Assembly (NCBI GenBank): GCA_965153355.1
Contig: OZ231126.1
Span: forward strand, 97,216,001-97,280,000
Length of the DNA stretch: 64,000 bases
Direction: 5' to 3'
Source of the DNA: Flaccisagitta enflata
Lineage: Eukaryota > Chaetognatha > Sagittoidea > Aphragmophora
The translations under genes were made by a program, and so were the position numbers. Position 1 is the stretch's first letter. Every line of letters begins with the position of its first letter. The notes under the pieces are model-generated. The model did no database searches. It saw only the letters and a program-made list of their open reading frames with translations, and was not told the DNA's origin. This document shows positions 36,801 through 48,659 of the stretch, in pieces.

Positions 36801-39800
36801 TCCTAATACATGGAAACCAATTGGGTGGAAGCTGCTTTACTATCTTGGGGATGATCTCCAGCAGACCCCTACTTGATCTAGCAGACCCCTCTCTATAGTT
36901 ATAGGGATGACCTAGAGCAGAACCCTCTGAAATCCAGCAGACCCCTCCTAATACGATGAAACATATAAGGAGGACGCTACTTTACTATCTTGGGGATGAT
37001 CTCCAGCAGACCCCTACTTGATCTAGCAGACCCCTCTCTATAGTTATGGGGATGACCTCCAGTAGACCTCTCTAAAATGCAACAGACCCCTCCTAATATA
37101 TGGAAAGATAATGGGCAGACTCTTCTTTACTAATTTTGGGATGATCTCCAGCAGACCCCTACTTGATCTAGCAGACCCCTCTCTGTAGTTATGGGGATGA
37201 CCTCTGGCAGACCCCTCTGAAATCCAGCAGACCCCTCCTAATACAGGGAAACAAAGTGGGTGGACGCTACTTTATCATCTTGGGGATGATCTCCAGCAGA
37301 CCCCTACTTGATCTAGCAGACCCCTCTCTTTAGTTATGGAAATGACCTCTGGCAGACCCCTCTGAAATCCAGCAGACCCCTCCTAATACAGGGAAACAAA
37401 GTCGGTGGACGCTACTTTATCATCTTGGGGATGATCTCCAGCAGACCCCTACTTGATCTAGCAGACCCCTCTCTTTAGTTATTGGGATGACCTCCAGCAG
37501 ACCCCTCTGAAATCCAGCAGACCCCTCCTTATATAAGGAAAGATAATGGGCAGACTCTTCTTTACAAATTTTGGGATGATCTCTAGCAGACCCCTACTTG
37601 ATCTAGCAGACCCCTCTCTATAGTTATGGGAATGACCTCTGGCAGACCCCTCTGAAATCCAGCAGACCCCTCCTAATACATGGAAACATGTTGGGTGGAC
37701 ACTACTTTACTATCTTGGGGATGATCACCAGCAGACTCCTACTTGATCTAGCAGACCCCTCTCTATAGTTATTGGGATGACCTCCAGCAGACCCCTCTGA
37801 AATCCAGCAGACCCCTCCTAATACATGGAAACATAGTGGGTGGATGCTACTCTATTATCTTGGGGATGATCTCCAGCAGACCCCTACTTGATCTAGCAGA
37901 CCCCTCACTATAGTTATGGGGATGACCTCCAGCAGACCCCTCTAAAATCCAGCAGACCCCTCCTAATACATGGAAACATATTGGGTGGAAGCTACTTTAC
38001 TTATTTGGGGATGATCTCCAGCAGACCCCTACTTGATCTAGCAGACCCCTCTCTATAGTTATGGGGATGACCTCCAGCAGACCCCTCTGAAATCCAGCAG
38101 ACCCCTCCTAATACATGGACACATATTGGGTTGAAGCTACTTTACTAATTTGGGGATGATCTCCAGCAGACCCCTACTTGATCTAGCAGACCCCTCTCTA
38201 TAGTTATGGGGATGACCTCTGGCAGACCCCTCTGAAATCCAGCAGACCCCTCCTAATACAGGGAAACATGTTGGGTGGACGCTACTTTACTATCTTGGGG
38301 ATGATCTCCAGCAGACCCCTACTTGATCTAGCAGACCCCTCTCTACAGTTATGGGGATGACCTCTGGCAGACCCCTCTGAAATCCAGCAGACCCCTCCAA
38401 ATACAGGGAAACCTATTGGGTGGAAGCTACTTTACTATCTTGGGGATGATCTCCAGCAGACCCCTACTTGATCTAGCAGACCCCTCTCTTTAGTTATGGG
38501 GATGACCTCCAGCAGACCCCTCTGAAATCCAGCAGACCCCTCCTAATACATGGAAACCTATTGGGTGGACGCTGCTTTACTATCTTGGGGATGATCTCCA
38601 GCAGACCCCTACTTGATCTAGCAGACCCCTCTCTATATTAACAGGGATGACCTATGGCAGACCCCTCTGAAATCCAGCAGACCCCTCCTAATACATGGAC
38701 ACATATTGGGTGGAAGCTACTTTATTAATTTGGGGATGATCTCCAGCAGACCCCTACTTGATCTAGCAGACCCCTCTCTATAGTTATGGGGATGACCTCT
38801 GGCAGACCCCTCTGAAATCCAGCAGACCCCTCCTAATACAGGGAAACCTATTGGGTGGAAGCTTCTTTACGATCTTGGGGATGATCTCCAGCAGACCCCT
38901 ACTTGATCTAGCAGACCCCTCTCTTTAGTTATGGGCATGACCTCCAGCAGACCCCTCTGAAATCCAGCAGACCCCTCCTAATACATGGAAACCTATTGGG
39001 TGGACGCTGCTTTACTATCTTGGGGATGATCTCCAGCAGACCCCTACTTGATCTAGCAGACCCCTCTCTATAGTTATTGGGATGACCTAGAGCAGACCCC
39101 TCTGAAATCCAGCAGACCCCTCCTAATACACGGAAACATATAAGGAGGACGCTACTTTACTATCTTGGGGATGATCTCCAGCAGACCCCTACTTGATCTA
39201 GCAGACCCCTCTCTATAGTTATGGGGATGACCTCCAGCAGACCCCTCTGAAATCCAGCAGACCCCTCCTAATATGTGGAAACATATTGGGTGGACGCTGC
39301 TACTATCTTAGGGATGATCTTCCGCTGCAGCCCTACACAATCTAGCAGGCCCCCTCTCTATAGTTATGGGGGATGACCTCCAGACCCCTCTGAAATCCAG
39401 CAGACCCCTCCTAATATAAAGAAAGATAATGGGCAGACTCTTCTTTACTAATTTTGGGATGATCTCCAGCAGACCCCTACTTGATCTAGCAGACCCCTCT
39501 CTATAGTTATGGGGATGACCTCTAGCAGACCCCTCTGAAATCCAGCAGACCCCTCTAATACACGGAAACATATTAGTAGGCGATGCTACTTTACTATGCT
39601 TGGGGATGATTTCCAGCAGACCCCTACTTGATCTAGCAGACCCCTCTCTATAGTTATGGGGATGACCTCTAGCAGACCCCTCTGAAATCCAGCAGACCCC
39701 TCCTAATATATGGAAAGATAATGGGCAGACTCTTCTTTACTAATTTTGGGATGATCTCCAGCAGACCCCTACTTGATCTAGCAGACCCCTCTTTCTCTTT

Positions 39801-42238
39801 AGTTATGGGGATGACCTCTGGCAGACCCCTCTGAAGTCCAGCAGACCCCTCCTAAAACAGGGAAACAAAGTGGGTGGACGCTTCTTTATCATCTTTGGGA
39901 TGATTTCCAGCAGACCCCTACTTGATCTAGCAGACCCCTCTCTTTAGTTATGGGGTTAACCTCCAGCAGACCCCTCTGAAATCCAGCAGACCCCTCCTAA
40001 TACAGGGAAACATATTGGGTGGACGTTACTTTACTATCTCGGGGATGATCTTCAGCAGACCCCTACTTGATCTAGCAGACCCCTCTCTATAGTTATTGGG
40101 ATGACCTAGAGCAGACCCCTCTAAAATCCAGCAGACCCCTCCTAATACACAGAAACATATTAGGAGGACGCTACTTTACTATCTTGGGGATGATCCTAAG
40201 CAGACCCCTACTTGATCTAGCAGACCCCTCTCTATAGTTATGGGGATGACCTCCAGCAGACCCCTCTGAAATCCAGCACACCCCTCCTGATATATGGAAA
40301 GATAATGGGCAGACTCTTCTTTACTAATTTTGGGATGATCTCCAGCAGACCCCTACGTGATCTAGCAGACCCCTCTCTAGTAGTTATGGGGATGACCTCA
40401 CAGCGAACCCTCTGAGAAATCCAAGCAGACCCCTTCTATTACGGAAACAAAGTGGGTGGACGCTACTTTATCATCTTTGGGATGATCTCCAGCAGACCCC
40501 TACTTGATCTAGCAGACCCCTCTCTTTAGTTAGGGGATGACCTCTGGGAGACCCCTCTGAAATCCAGCAGACCCCCCCTAATACAGGGAAACAAAGTGGG
40601 TGGACGTTACTTTATCATCTTGGGGATGATCTCAAGCAGACCCCTACTTGATCTAGCAGACCCCTCTCTATAGTTATTGGGATGACCTCCAGCAGACCCC
40701 TCTGAAATCCAGCAGACCCCTCCAAATACAGGGAAACATGTTGGGTGGACACTACTTTACTATCTTGGGGATGATCTCCAGCAGACCCCAACTTGTTCTA
40801 GCAGACCCCTCTCTACAGTTATTGGGATGACCTTCAGCAGACCCCTCTGAAATCCAGCAGACCCCTCCTAATATAAGGAAACATATTGGGTGGACGCTAC
40901 TTTACTATCTGGGGGATGATCTCCAGCAGACCCCTATTTTATCTAGCAGACCCTTCTCTATAGTTATTGGGATGACCTCCAGCAGACCCCTCTGTAATCC
41001 AGCAGACCCCTCCTAATACATGGCAACGTATTAGGAGGAGGCTACTTTACTATCTTGGGGATGATCTCCAGCAGACCCCTACTTGATCTAGCAGACCCCT
41101 CTCTTTAGTTATGGGGATGACCTCCAGCAGACCCCTCTGAAATCCAGCAGACCCATCCTAATACAGAGAAACATATTGGGTGGAGGCTACTTTACTATCT
41201 TGGGGATGAATCCAGCAGACCCCTACTTGATCTAGCAGACCCCTCTCTTTAGTTATGGAAATGACCTCTGGCAGACCCCTCTGAAATCCAGCAGACCCTT
41301 CCAAATACAGGGAAACAAAGCCAGTGGACGCTACTTTATCATCTTGGGGATGATCTCCAGCAGACCCCTACTTGATCTAGCAGACCCCTCTCTATATTTA
41401 TTGGGATGACCTCCAGCAGACCCCTCTGAAATCCAGCAGACCCCTCCTAATACACGGAAACATATTAGGAGGACGCTACTTTACTATCTTGGGGATGATC
41501 TCCAGCAGACCCCTACGTGATCTAGCAGACCCCTCTCTATAGTTATGGGGATGACCTTCAGCAGACCCCTCTGAAATCCAGCAGACCCCTGCTAATACAT
41601 GGACACCTATTGGGTGGACGCTGCTGTACTATCTTGGGGATGATCTCCAGCAGACCCCTACTTGATCTAGCAGACCCCTCTCTATAGTTATGGGGATGAC
41701 CTCCAGCAGACCCCTCTGAAATCCAGCAGACCCCTCCTAATACAGGGAAACATATTGGGTGGACGCTACTTTACTGTCTTGGGTATGACCTCCAGCAGAC
41801 CCCTACTTGATTTGAACAGACCCCTCTCTATAGTTATGGGATGACTTCCAGCAGACCCCTCCTAATACAGGGAAACATAGTAGGTGGATGCTACTTTATT
41901 ATCTTGGGGATGATCTCTAGCAGACCCCTACTTTATCTAGCAGACCCCTCTCTATAGTTATGGGGATGACCTCCAGCAGACCCCTCTGAAATCCAGCAGA
42001 CCCCTCCTTATACTTGGAAACATATTGGGTGGAAGCTACTTTACTAATTTGGGGATGATCTCCAGCAGACCCCTACTTGATCTAGCAGACCCCTCTCAAT
42101 AGTTATGGGGATGACCTCCAGCAGACCCCTCTGAAATCCAGCAGACCCCTTTATTACATGGATACATATTGGGTGGAAGCTACTTTACTAATTTGGGGAT
42201 GATCTCCAGCAGACCCCTACTTGATCTAGCAGACCCCT
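33838..42238 (+). repeat. 145-bp satellite array, about 58 monomers
   Basis: Each monomer carries four AGCAGACCCCT motifs spaced 20, 36, 20 and 69 bp. Variant blocks recur at 870 bp (six monomers; 35356 to 36226) and 1305 bp (nine monomers; to about 37530), so there is higher-order structure. A 35-bp deletion near 35285 lies between two ATCT repeats. Noisy stretches with extra or missing bases occur near 39300-39600 and 40380-40440. No protein is encoded. Confidence 0.95.
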
Positions 42239-42745
42239 CTTTTTGGGCAGCGGCCCCGAAGGGGCCTATAACCTATGCTTTCACACATAGCGGAAATTTT
42301 TCCTCCTCCTTCTCCTCCTCCTTCTCCGTCCACCCCCTTCAAAGCTCATATCCTAGCCTTGAGGCTCAAATCCCAGCCTTGAGGCCCAAATCCTATTCCA
42401 GAGGACCAAATTTTAGGCTCAAGGCCCAAATCCTAGCCTTGAGGCTCAAATCCCAACCTCAAGGCTCAAATTCCAGCCTCAAGACTCAAATCCCAGCCTT
42501 GAGGATCAAATCCCAGCCTCAAGGCTCGTATCCCAGCCTAAAGCCTCAAATCCCAGCCTAAAGCCTCAAATCCCAGCCTCATGCCTCAAATCCCAGCCTC
42601 ACGCCTCAAATCCCAGCTTTGAGGCTCAAATCCCAGCGTCTTGGCTTTAATCACAGCCTTGAGGCTCAAATCAAAGTCTTGAGGCTCAAATTACAGCCTC
42701 ATGGCTCAAAAATGCCTTCATTGAAGCTAAAATTCAGGCCCTCCA
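42239..42745 (-). repeat. Family B copy at the inner edge of the left foldback arm
   Basis: TTTTTGGGCAGCGGCCCCGA starts directly after the second AGCAGACCCCT of a monomer, then TATGCTTTCACACA, a CTCCTCCTT block, and about 18 units of AAATCCCAGCCTCAAGGCTC. The array does not resume beyond it, so this marks the loop boundary or an insertion with loss. Confidence 0.85.
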
Positions 42746-42814
42746 TCTATCCATCCATCGGTCCATCCACCCAATGGTATCACTTTTACAGTATTTCAAG
42801 TAAATGAGATGTTT

Positions 42815-43170
42815 ACTACCGTATTTTTCCCGTTTATCGCCCCCCTTCCAATTAACGCTCCCCCTCTTTTTGGTCTTCAATACAACGTTTTTAGAGAAGA
42901 TAAGGAAACAAAAAATTGTTAAAAGAGAAAATATTTTGCTTATTTAGTGTTTTTTATCAAGGCTAAAATAAAAAAAAGCAAAAAATGTTATTTTGATACA
43001 TAAATTCTTACATCTTTAATGATTTAAGTAGTATTCATCATTAAAAATATAGAGTAAAAGAGTGTGCACAAATCAAAAGGGGGCGCTAATTGGAGGGTAA
43101 AATGACAATGTTATTTGTAAATTTCAAAAGCGCCCGGGGCGCTAATTAGAAAAACTAGGGTAACTTAGAT
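42815..43170. mobile_element. Possible degraded MITE
   Basis: CCGTATTTTTCCCGTTTATC and a following GCCCCCC block oppose GGGCGCTAATTAGAAAAACT near 43136-43160. The inverted match is imperfect and flanks are not convincing. Confidence 0.4.
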
Positions 43171-43194
43171 TTTTCATCTTTTGCTTATGGGTTT

Positions 43195-43345
43195 ATTGAT
43201 TGGAATGAAGGAAGGAAGGGACAAATGAAAGAAGAAAGGAAGGAAGGAAAGAAGGGAGGAGGGAAGGAAGGGCAGGAATGGTAGTGAAGGAGGAAGGAAA
43301 GAAAGAAGGGGGTGGGAAGGGTAGGAGGAAAGAAGGAGGGAATGT
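43195..43345. repeat. GGAA-rich purine tract
   Basis: Imperfect GGAA and GGGA units. Confidence 0.85.
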
Positions 43346-43488
43346 GGGAAGAATAGAGTATGCATTTAAGTATGTAGTTGTGAGTGTAATTTTAAAAACA
43401 TGCGACTGTTAGCCTGTTAGGCTTGTTTTTATTCCCATGAAAATATTGCAAATCAAGGATCAACTTTGAAAGAGCACTGCTGCTGATC

Positions 43489-43695
43489 AAAAGGCCAACA
43501 ACTATAAGTCGCGTACAAGACTTACTGATTGACGTAGAATGACTGTGAATGACTTAGAATGACTCAGTATACTCTTAAATGACTTTACATGACTTAAAGA
43601 AATAAAATTGAAAAAAAAAAAGTAAAAGTGTGACCAACCAACCGACGGACAGACGGACAATGCGGGGTGTAGAGTCGTGTGCACGCGACTAAAAA
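43489..43695 (-). repeat. Family A copy, reverse, of the 8313-9840 subtype
   Basis: On the minus strand: AGTCGCGTGCACACGACT, CTCTACACCCCGCATTG, GTCC repeats, a short AAGTCATTCT array, tail GTACGCGACTTATAG and TTGGCCTTTT. It has the same inner repeat and tail as the 1.5-kb copy and represents the unexpanded state. Confidence 0.78.
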
Positions 43696-44445
43696 CTGCT
43701 GAGATAATCAGATTGTTTGCTATTTTCATTGAGTTGTTAAGAAAGGCGTACACATAGCAGCATTAATCGCGACTTTATGATGGACATGCAGACCAAACAA
43801 CCAACCAATGGACCCCTAGGCCACTAAGTGTCCGCAAAAAAATCTTAAAGATGAAACCAATGTGGCCTGATCCTTTTTAAAGCTGCACTCCTCCAGAGCT
43901 TGTGCTTGTTTTTGGGATGAATTAAGAAGACANNNNNNNNNNAATAAAGAAGAATAAAGATTAATAAGGATTTGGAGATTATACCAACGTATTGATTCAA
44001 GTGGATTAATCATACAAATTGCAAAAGATAGTTTGAAAAAAAAAGCATACAAATTACAATTAAATGGTATTAAAGACAAATTGCAAATGCAAACACCACC
44101 ATGAAAATGATGAATAGATGAATTACCGCTTCACGCAACTGCTACAGACTAGGGTCATTTGCATAGATCAGATTGACAGCTTCTTTATAACCAAGTTATT
44201 CATTGGCCTATATTTGCTTGATTTTTGTTTTCGTCTTCAATTTCCATTGCCAAATTTTGCTTTCAAGTTCTGATTGAAAAAATTCTTTTGAGATCAGTTC
44301 GAAATGTTCATTGTTGCGGTAAACTTCAGATAAAGAATCAGCGGACCTCTGCCTTTGGAATTTAAGTTCTCATATGTGCATCTAGGTTGATGAATGATTG
44401 AATGCTATGCATTTAAATCAGGCTGAGTCGAGAATGCCACTTTTG
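43696..44445. other. Unassigned loop sequence
   Basis: Includes the gap at 43933-43942. The frame across the gap is not meaningful. No gene recognised. Confidence 0.45.
43933..43942. other. Assembly gap (10 N)
   Basis: Ten Ns of nominal size; the true length is unknown. Confidence 0.99.
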
Positions 44446-44449
44446 CAAT

Positions 44450-44451
44450 GC

Positions 44452-44503
<52 letters not shown>

Positions 44504-44716
44504 AACAATAAATAAAACAATAATAACAATAACAATAATAACAATAAAATAATAAAATAATAAAATAAATTAAAAATAAAATAAAATAAAATAAAATAAA
44601 TATAAACATTAAAAATAAAATAAAATAAAATAAATAAAATAAAATAAAATAAAATAAAACAAAAACAAAAACAAAAACAAACACAAAAACAAAAACAAAA
44701 CAAAAACAAAAACAAC
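44450..44716. repeat. (AAC)n, (AATAAC)n and (TAAAA)n arrays
   Basis: Successive A-rich simple repeats grading from AAC through AATAAC to AAAAT and AAAAAC. Confidence 0.95.
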
Positions 44717-44787
44717 CGCAAGAATGATTTCAGCCCTCGGGGACTGGATATCTCCGACACTTCGAACATTTCTGCACGCCTAGCTCT

Positions 44788-45092
<305 letters not shown>

Positions 45093-45264
45093 TCAAATAT
45101 TTTCTTTGCCCGTTTTTTCCAGTTGCTTCCTGATTTTCCACTTCCTCTTTCATTATTTACGCGCTTATCTCTTTCTTCACCACCCTCAGAACAAAGTTGA
45201 GAGAAAGAAAGACAGAGAAAAAAAAGAAAGAAAGAAAGAAAGAAAGATAGAAAATAAAAAGTAA

Positions 45265-45267
<3 letters not shown>

Positions 45268-45318
<51 letters not shown>
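45268..45318. repeat. (CT)n microsatellite
   Basis: About 50 bp of CT, preceded by GAAA units. Confidence 0.95.
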
Positions 45319-45321
<3 letters not shown>

Positions 45322-45860
45322 TCCCCTTGCGTTGTATTTCAAATGAAACTTAATTTAACTTTTAAAAGTTGGGAAAAGTTTTCTACTTCCGTTTTTCAGC
45401 CTCAGATTCTCTTACTTCCGGTTTGAGGATCTTCCTTTCATTTCGTTTTAATTCTTCGCTTCATCACCATTTTATTTCTTTCTCTTTTTTTTTTCTCTCT
45501 ATTTCTTCTTTTTTTCTTACCCGTTTTCAACAAACCCTAACAGCAACCTATTTACATCTTTCTTCATCAACTCCTTAGTTGGCCCCAAACAATCTTTCCA
45601 TTTCTTATTTTGTCTGTGTTTCCCTGCCCCCCTCTTCTTTACCTTCCCATGCTTTCTCATGCATGCATGCTCATCTCCCCTTTCACGATGGTCCTTTGCA
45701 AAGCTTATTATTCCTTTCCTTTCCTCCGCCTCATCCTCCTCTTTCATATTGACACTTCTCACTACATCTCAACCTCTCCTGACGGTGCATTGCAGTTTTC
45801 ATTTTTCAGTTTCCGTCCTTTTAATTGACTCCGTTTCCAACCCCTCTCCCATCGTTTCTC
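45319..45860. other. Unassigned pyrimidine-rich sequence
   Basis: Frames on both strands are compositional. No domain seen. Confidence 0.45.
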
Positions 45861-46066
45861 TTTTTAGTTGCGGACACGCAACTCTATAAGAGGCTTTGTC
45901 CGTCCGTCTGTCCGTCGGTCCGTCGGTCCGTTGGTCCGTCATGGTGATCGAGTTGAAAAGTGGGAAAACTAGCGTTTGCGATACTTTTTGTGTATGTTTG
46001 AGTGTTAGGGTGTGGATGGGGGTTGGATGCCCCTGCCTACCCGTCCGCAACGACATTGCGACCCCG
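45861..46066 (+). repeat. Family A variant with compensated head hairpin
   Basis: Head AGTTGCGGACACGCAACT keeps a perfect 7-bp stem although both arms differ from the usual AGTCGCG/CGCGACT. The tail CGTCCGCAACG changes to match the new head. It has CTCTATAAGAGGCTTTGTCC and GTCCGTCGGTCC repeats; the middle (GAAAAGTGGGAAAAC) matches 12408-12575. Confidence 0.78.
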
Positions 46067-46167
46067 CCTCATTGTTGTCATTCTGCTTCCATATGGGAAG
46101 ATGAGTGTGCAGGCAGCATAGGTATTATACAGCGAAACTGAAATCTGATTTACTGATTCATTTTCTT

Positions 46168-46296
46168 TTTAGTGCGACAAAGCACCTCTATAACTGGCTG
46201 TGTCCGTCGGTCGGTCGGTTGGTTGGTTGGTCTGTCGGGTAACGCATTCGTTCGACGATCCACACGTGGCACCTTATTGGCCTACTTGGCCTTGTT
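46168..46296 (+). repeat. Family A-prime copy 1
   Basis: Head AGTGCGACAAAGCACCT, CTCTATAACTGGCTGTGTCC, GTCGGTCGGTTGG, then TAACGCATTCGTTCGACGAT, CACACGTGGCACCTTATTGG and the end TTGGCCTTGTT. It shares the layout and end of family A but has a different body. An inverse copy lies at 60290-60418. Confidence 0.8.
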
Positions 46297-46523
46297 AATC
46301 CAGTGATTGTCATGAAATCCTTGAATGTAAGAATTGTTTTCTCGATTTCTAACCGCAGAACCTCAACATCTCCAAATCGATAATTCATCCGATTTTAAAG
46401 TGTGAGACAAGTGGTTTTTTTCCCTTTTCCATTCGGTCTCTCCTTCTGTCTGATTTCTATCTGTCTGTCTGTTTGTATTTGTCTCTGTCTTTGTTTCTGT
46501 GTTTGTCTTCGTCTGTCTGTCTT

Positions 46524-46589
<66 letters not shown>

Positions 46590-47004
46590 GCGGTCCCCTG
46601 TCATCGACGTGTGTGGCATTTTGGTGTCATATATACAAAAATCGGCGGGTAAAGGTCGATTATTTGTTTTAATGTTTCACGCCTAAGACGGATCTATAGC
46701 CTCGGAACTTTTTACTTGGCGTGTCAGTTTTGGTGTTCATTTTTTTCGCTTCATTTCCTTATTGGTAAAGAATATATTTATAGACACAATTCTGTATGCA
46801 TAATACTTTTAATACAATTAATATGTCGTAATTTCTTTTGTAGCGTTTTTGTAAGGCTTCCGTTTTTTCGGTTGTTCTTTATGTTTAAGGTTTGTTTACT
46901 CTTCCCCTATGATTTCCGCCTTTTTGTTTACTATTTCCACTCTGTCAACATGAATCTGACGATGCTTACTCTTCCACCTCCTCCTCCTCTCGCCCCGTTC
47001 GGAT
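46297..47004. other. Unassigned sequence with a CTGT/CT tract
   Basis: A (CTGT)n-(CT)n tract at about 46505-46585. The rest shows no gene. Confidence 0.5.
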
Positions 47005-47358
47005 ACAACAACGACAACAACAAACAACACAACAACAACAAACAACAACAACAACAAATAACAACAATAACAACAACAACAATAAATAACAACAACAAAT
47101 AACAACAACAAATAACAACAACAATCACAACAACAATAATAACAACAGCAATAAAACAGCAACAACAAATAACAAATAATAAATAACAACAACAATAAAC
47201 AACAATAAACAACAACAAATAACAAATAAATAAATAACAATAAATAACAATAACAACAATATCAATAAATCACAATAAAAACAACAATAACAATAAATAA
47301 ATAAATAACAATAACAATAATAACAACAACAACAATAAAAAAATAACAATAACAACAA

Positions 47359-47397
<39 letters not shown>

Positions 47398-47398
47398 C
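47005..47398. repeat. (AAC)n and (AATAAC)n array
   Basis: About 390 bp of CAA and TAA units. Reverse frames read Cys, Val, Leu and Ile runs and are artefacts. Confidence 0.96.
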
Positions 47399-47984
47399 GT
47401 GGGCGCGTGTCTGTCTTACCGCCCGTCGGAACGAAGAACAAAGGCTTGTCAATCTGTTTGTCTGTTTACCTTTTCTCAGTTAACTGACTTCCGAAGAACA
47501 CTCGATCGAGGCGACTTTACCGATTTTACTCTCTTTTCTTCCTACTTTTCTCCTCCTTTTTCCTCTTCTCCTATTTCTCCTCTCATATCTTCTACTCGAC
47601 CGCGCTTCCATTTAACAAACACCAAATGTCAACATCGTCTACTATTTCTATTTCTTCAAATCCGCCGATTGAGGAAAATGGAGAAAAGAGACAGAATTGC
47701 AGGATGAACAGATACACAGACAGACAGACAAACCGAAAAACAGACAGGCAGAGCTGCAGACCAGCTAACAAGGGTGGAGGTAAATGAAGAGGCAAAAAAG
47801 ATACTGATAAAGTGAGTGATATAATAAAATGAGTGATAAAGGTGTAGAAATTGTAAGTAAACAGAGAATTTATATAGAAATTTTTATAGAGACATACAAA
47901 TCAACTTAAATGATTGACAGAACAGACAGACATGCTTACCAAGACTAACAGACCAACATAAAAAGAGGGAACGACTAACCGTCA
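47399..47984. other. Unassigned loop sequence
   Basis: ACAGACAGAC units at 47710-47745. Nothing else recognised. Confidence 0.45.
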
Positions 47985-48062
47985 AGTAATCGTCAAGTAA
48001 TCGTCAAGTAACCGTCAAGTAATCGTCAAGTAATCGTCAAGTAATCGTCAAGTAACCATCAA
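47985..48062 (+). repeat. 11-bp minisatellite AATCGTCAAGT
   Basis: About seven tandem units with AATCG/AACCG variants. Confidence 0.93.
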
Positions 48063-48404
48063 GACTGGGCGTTCCCTTTCGTTTCCAATTTCGTGGAAAT
48101 GGAGAACTTCCGATCAATAAAACATTTTCTGCCATCAATCTCTCTTCTCGATCATGACCAATCATGACCAATCAAGAATTATTATGACCAATCACTGACG
48201 CTGTTTACTTTTCTATTACGTAGATAAGTCCACCGTCTCTTCGATGAATATGATAGATAAATCAAACTCATTCTTAGCCATTTATTTATCTCATTCGAAG
48301 CCCACCAACATATCAACCAAACATGCCTCTGACATCACAAACCACGTTGTCTTATTGTCATTGTTGGTGTGGACAATTCCGCCATTTCCTTTGCATCATC
48401 GCCG
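48063..48404. other. Unassigned loop sequence
   Basis: Contains a duplicated ATCATGACCA motif near 48150-48190. No gene seen. Confidence 0.45.
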
Positions 48405-48560
48405 TTGGTATAAAAGTGGTCGTTGCCCTCGTCGTCGTTGTCGATGCCATCGTCATTGTCTTGGCCCTCGTCGTCGTCGTCGTTGCCTTCTTCATTGTCG
48501 TTGTCGTTGTCATTTATGTCGTCGTCGTTGTCGTCGTTGTCGTCCTTGTCGTTGCTTCTG
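48405..48560. repeat. Imperfect (GTC/GTT)n trinucleotide array
   Basis: GTCGTCGTTGTCG-type units. The open frames (Val-rich, Arg/Cys-rich, Asp-rich) follow from the unit. Confidence 0.9.
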
Positions 48561-48659
48561 CTAGACGCCGCGGCCGCGAATTGCGCTTTAATGTCGGTTA
48601 ATCGGCAAATCAAAATCGCTTAACTCGAATCCACACACAAACGCGCGCGCGCGCACACA

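Noticed and set aside
39308-39571. 87-codon minus-strand frame in the satellite
   Set aside because: It appears only where the array has extra or missing bases, and a near-copy at 53285-53479 lies in the right array; a by-product of the satellite sequence.
33838-42238. CRISPR-like array of repeats and spacers
   Set aside because: The 11-bp motif is evenly spaced, but the spacers are nearly identical from unit to unit and the period is 145 bp. It is a eukaryotic satellite in a transposon arm.
43933-43942. Reading the foldback element as two separate elements because of the N gaps
   Set aside because: The identical 9-bp direct repeats at the two outer ends, with colinear inverted arms, make a single element more likely. 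I keep some doubt because the gaps are unsized.
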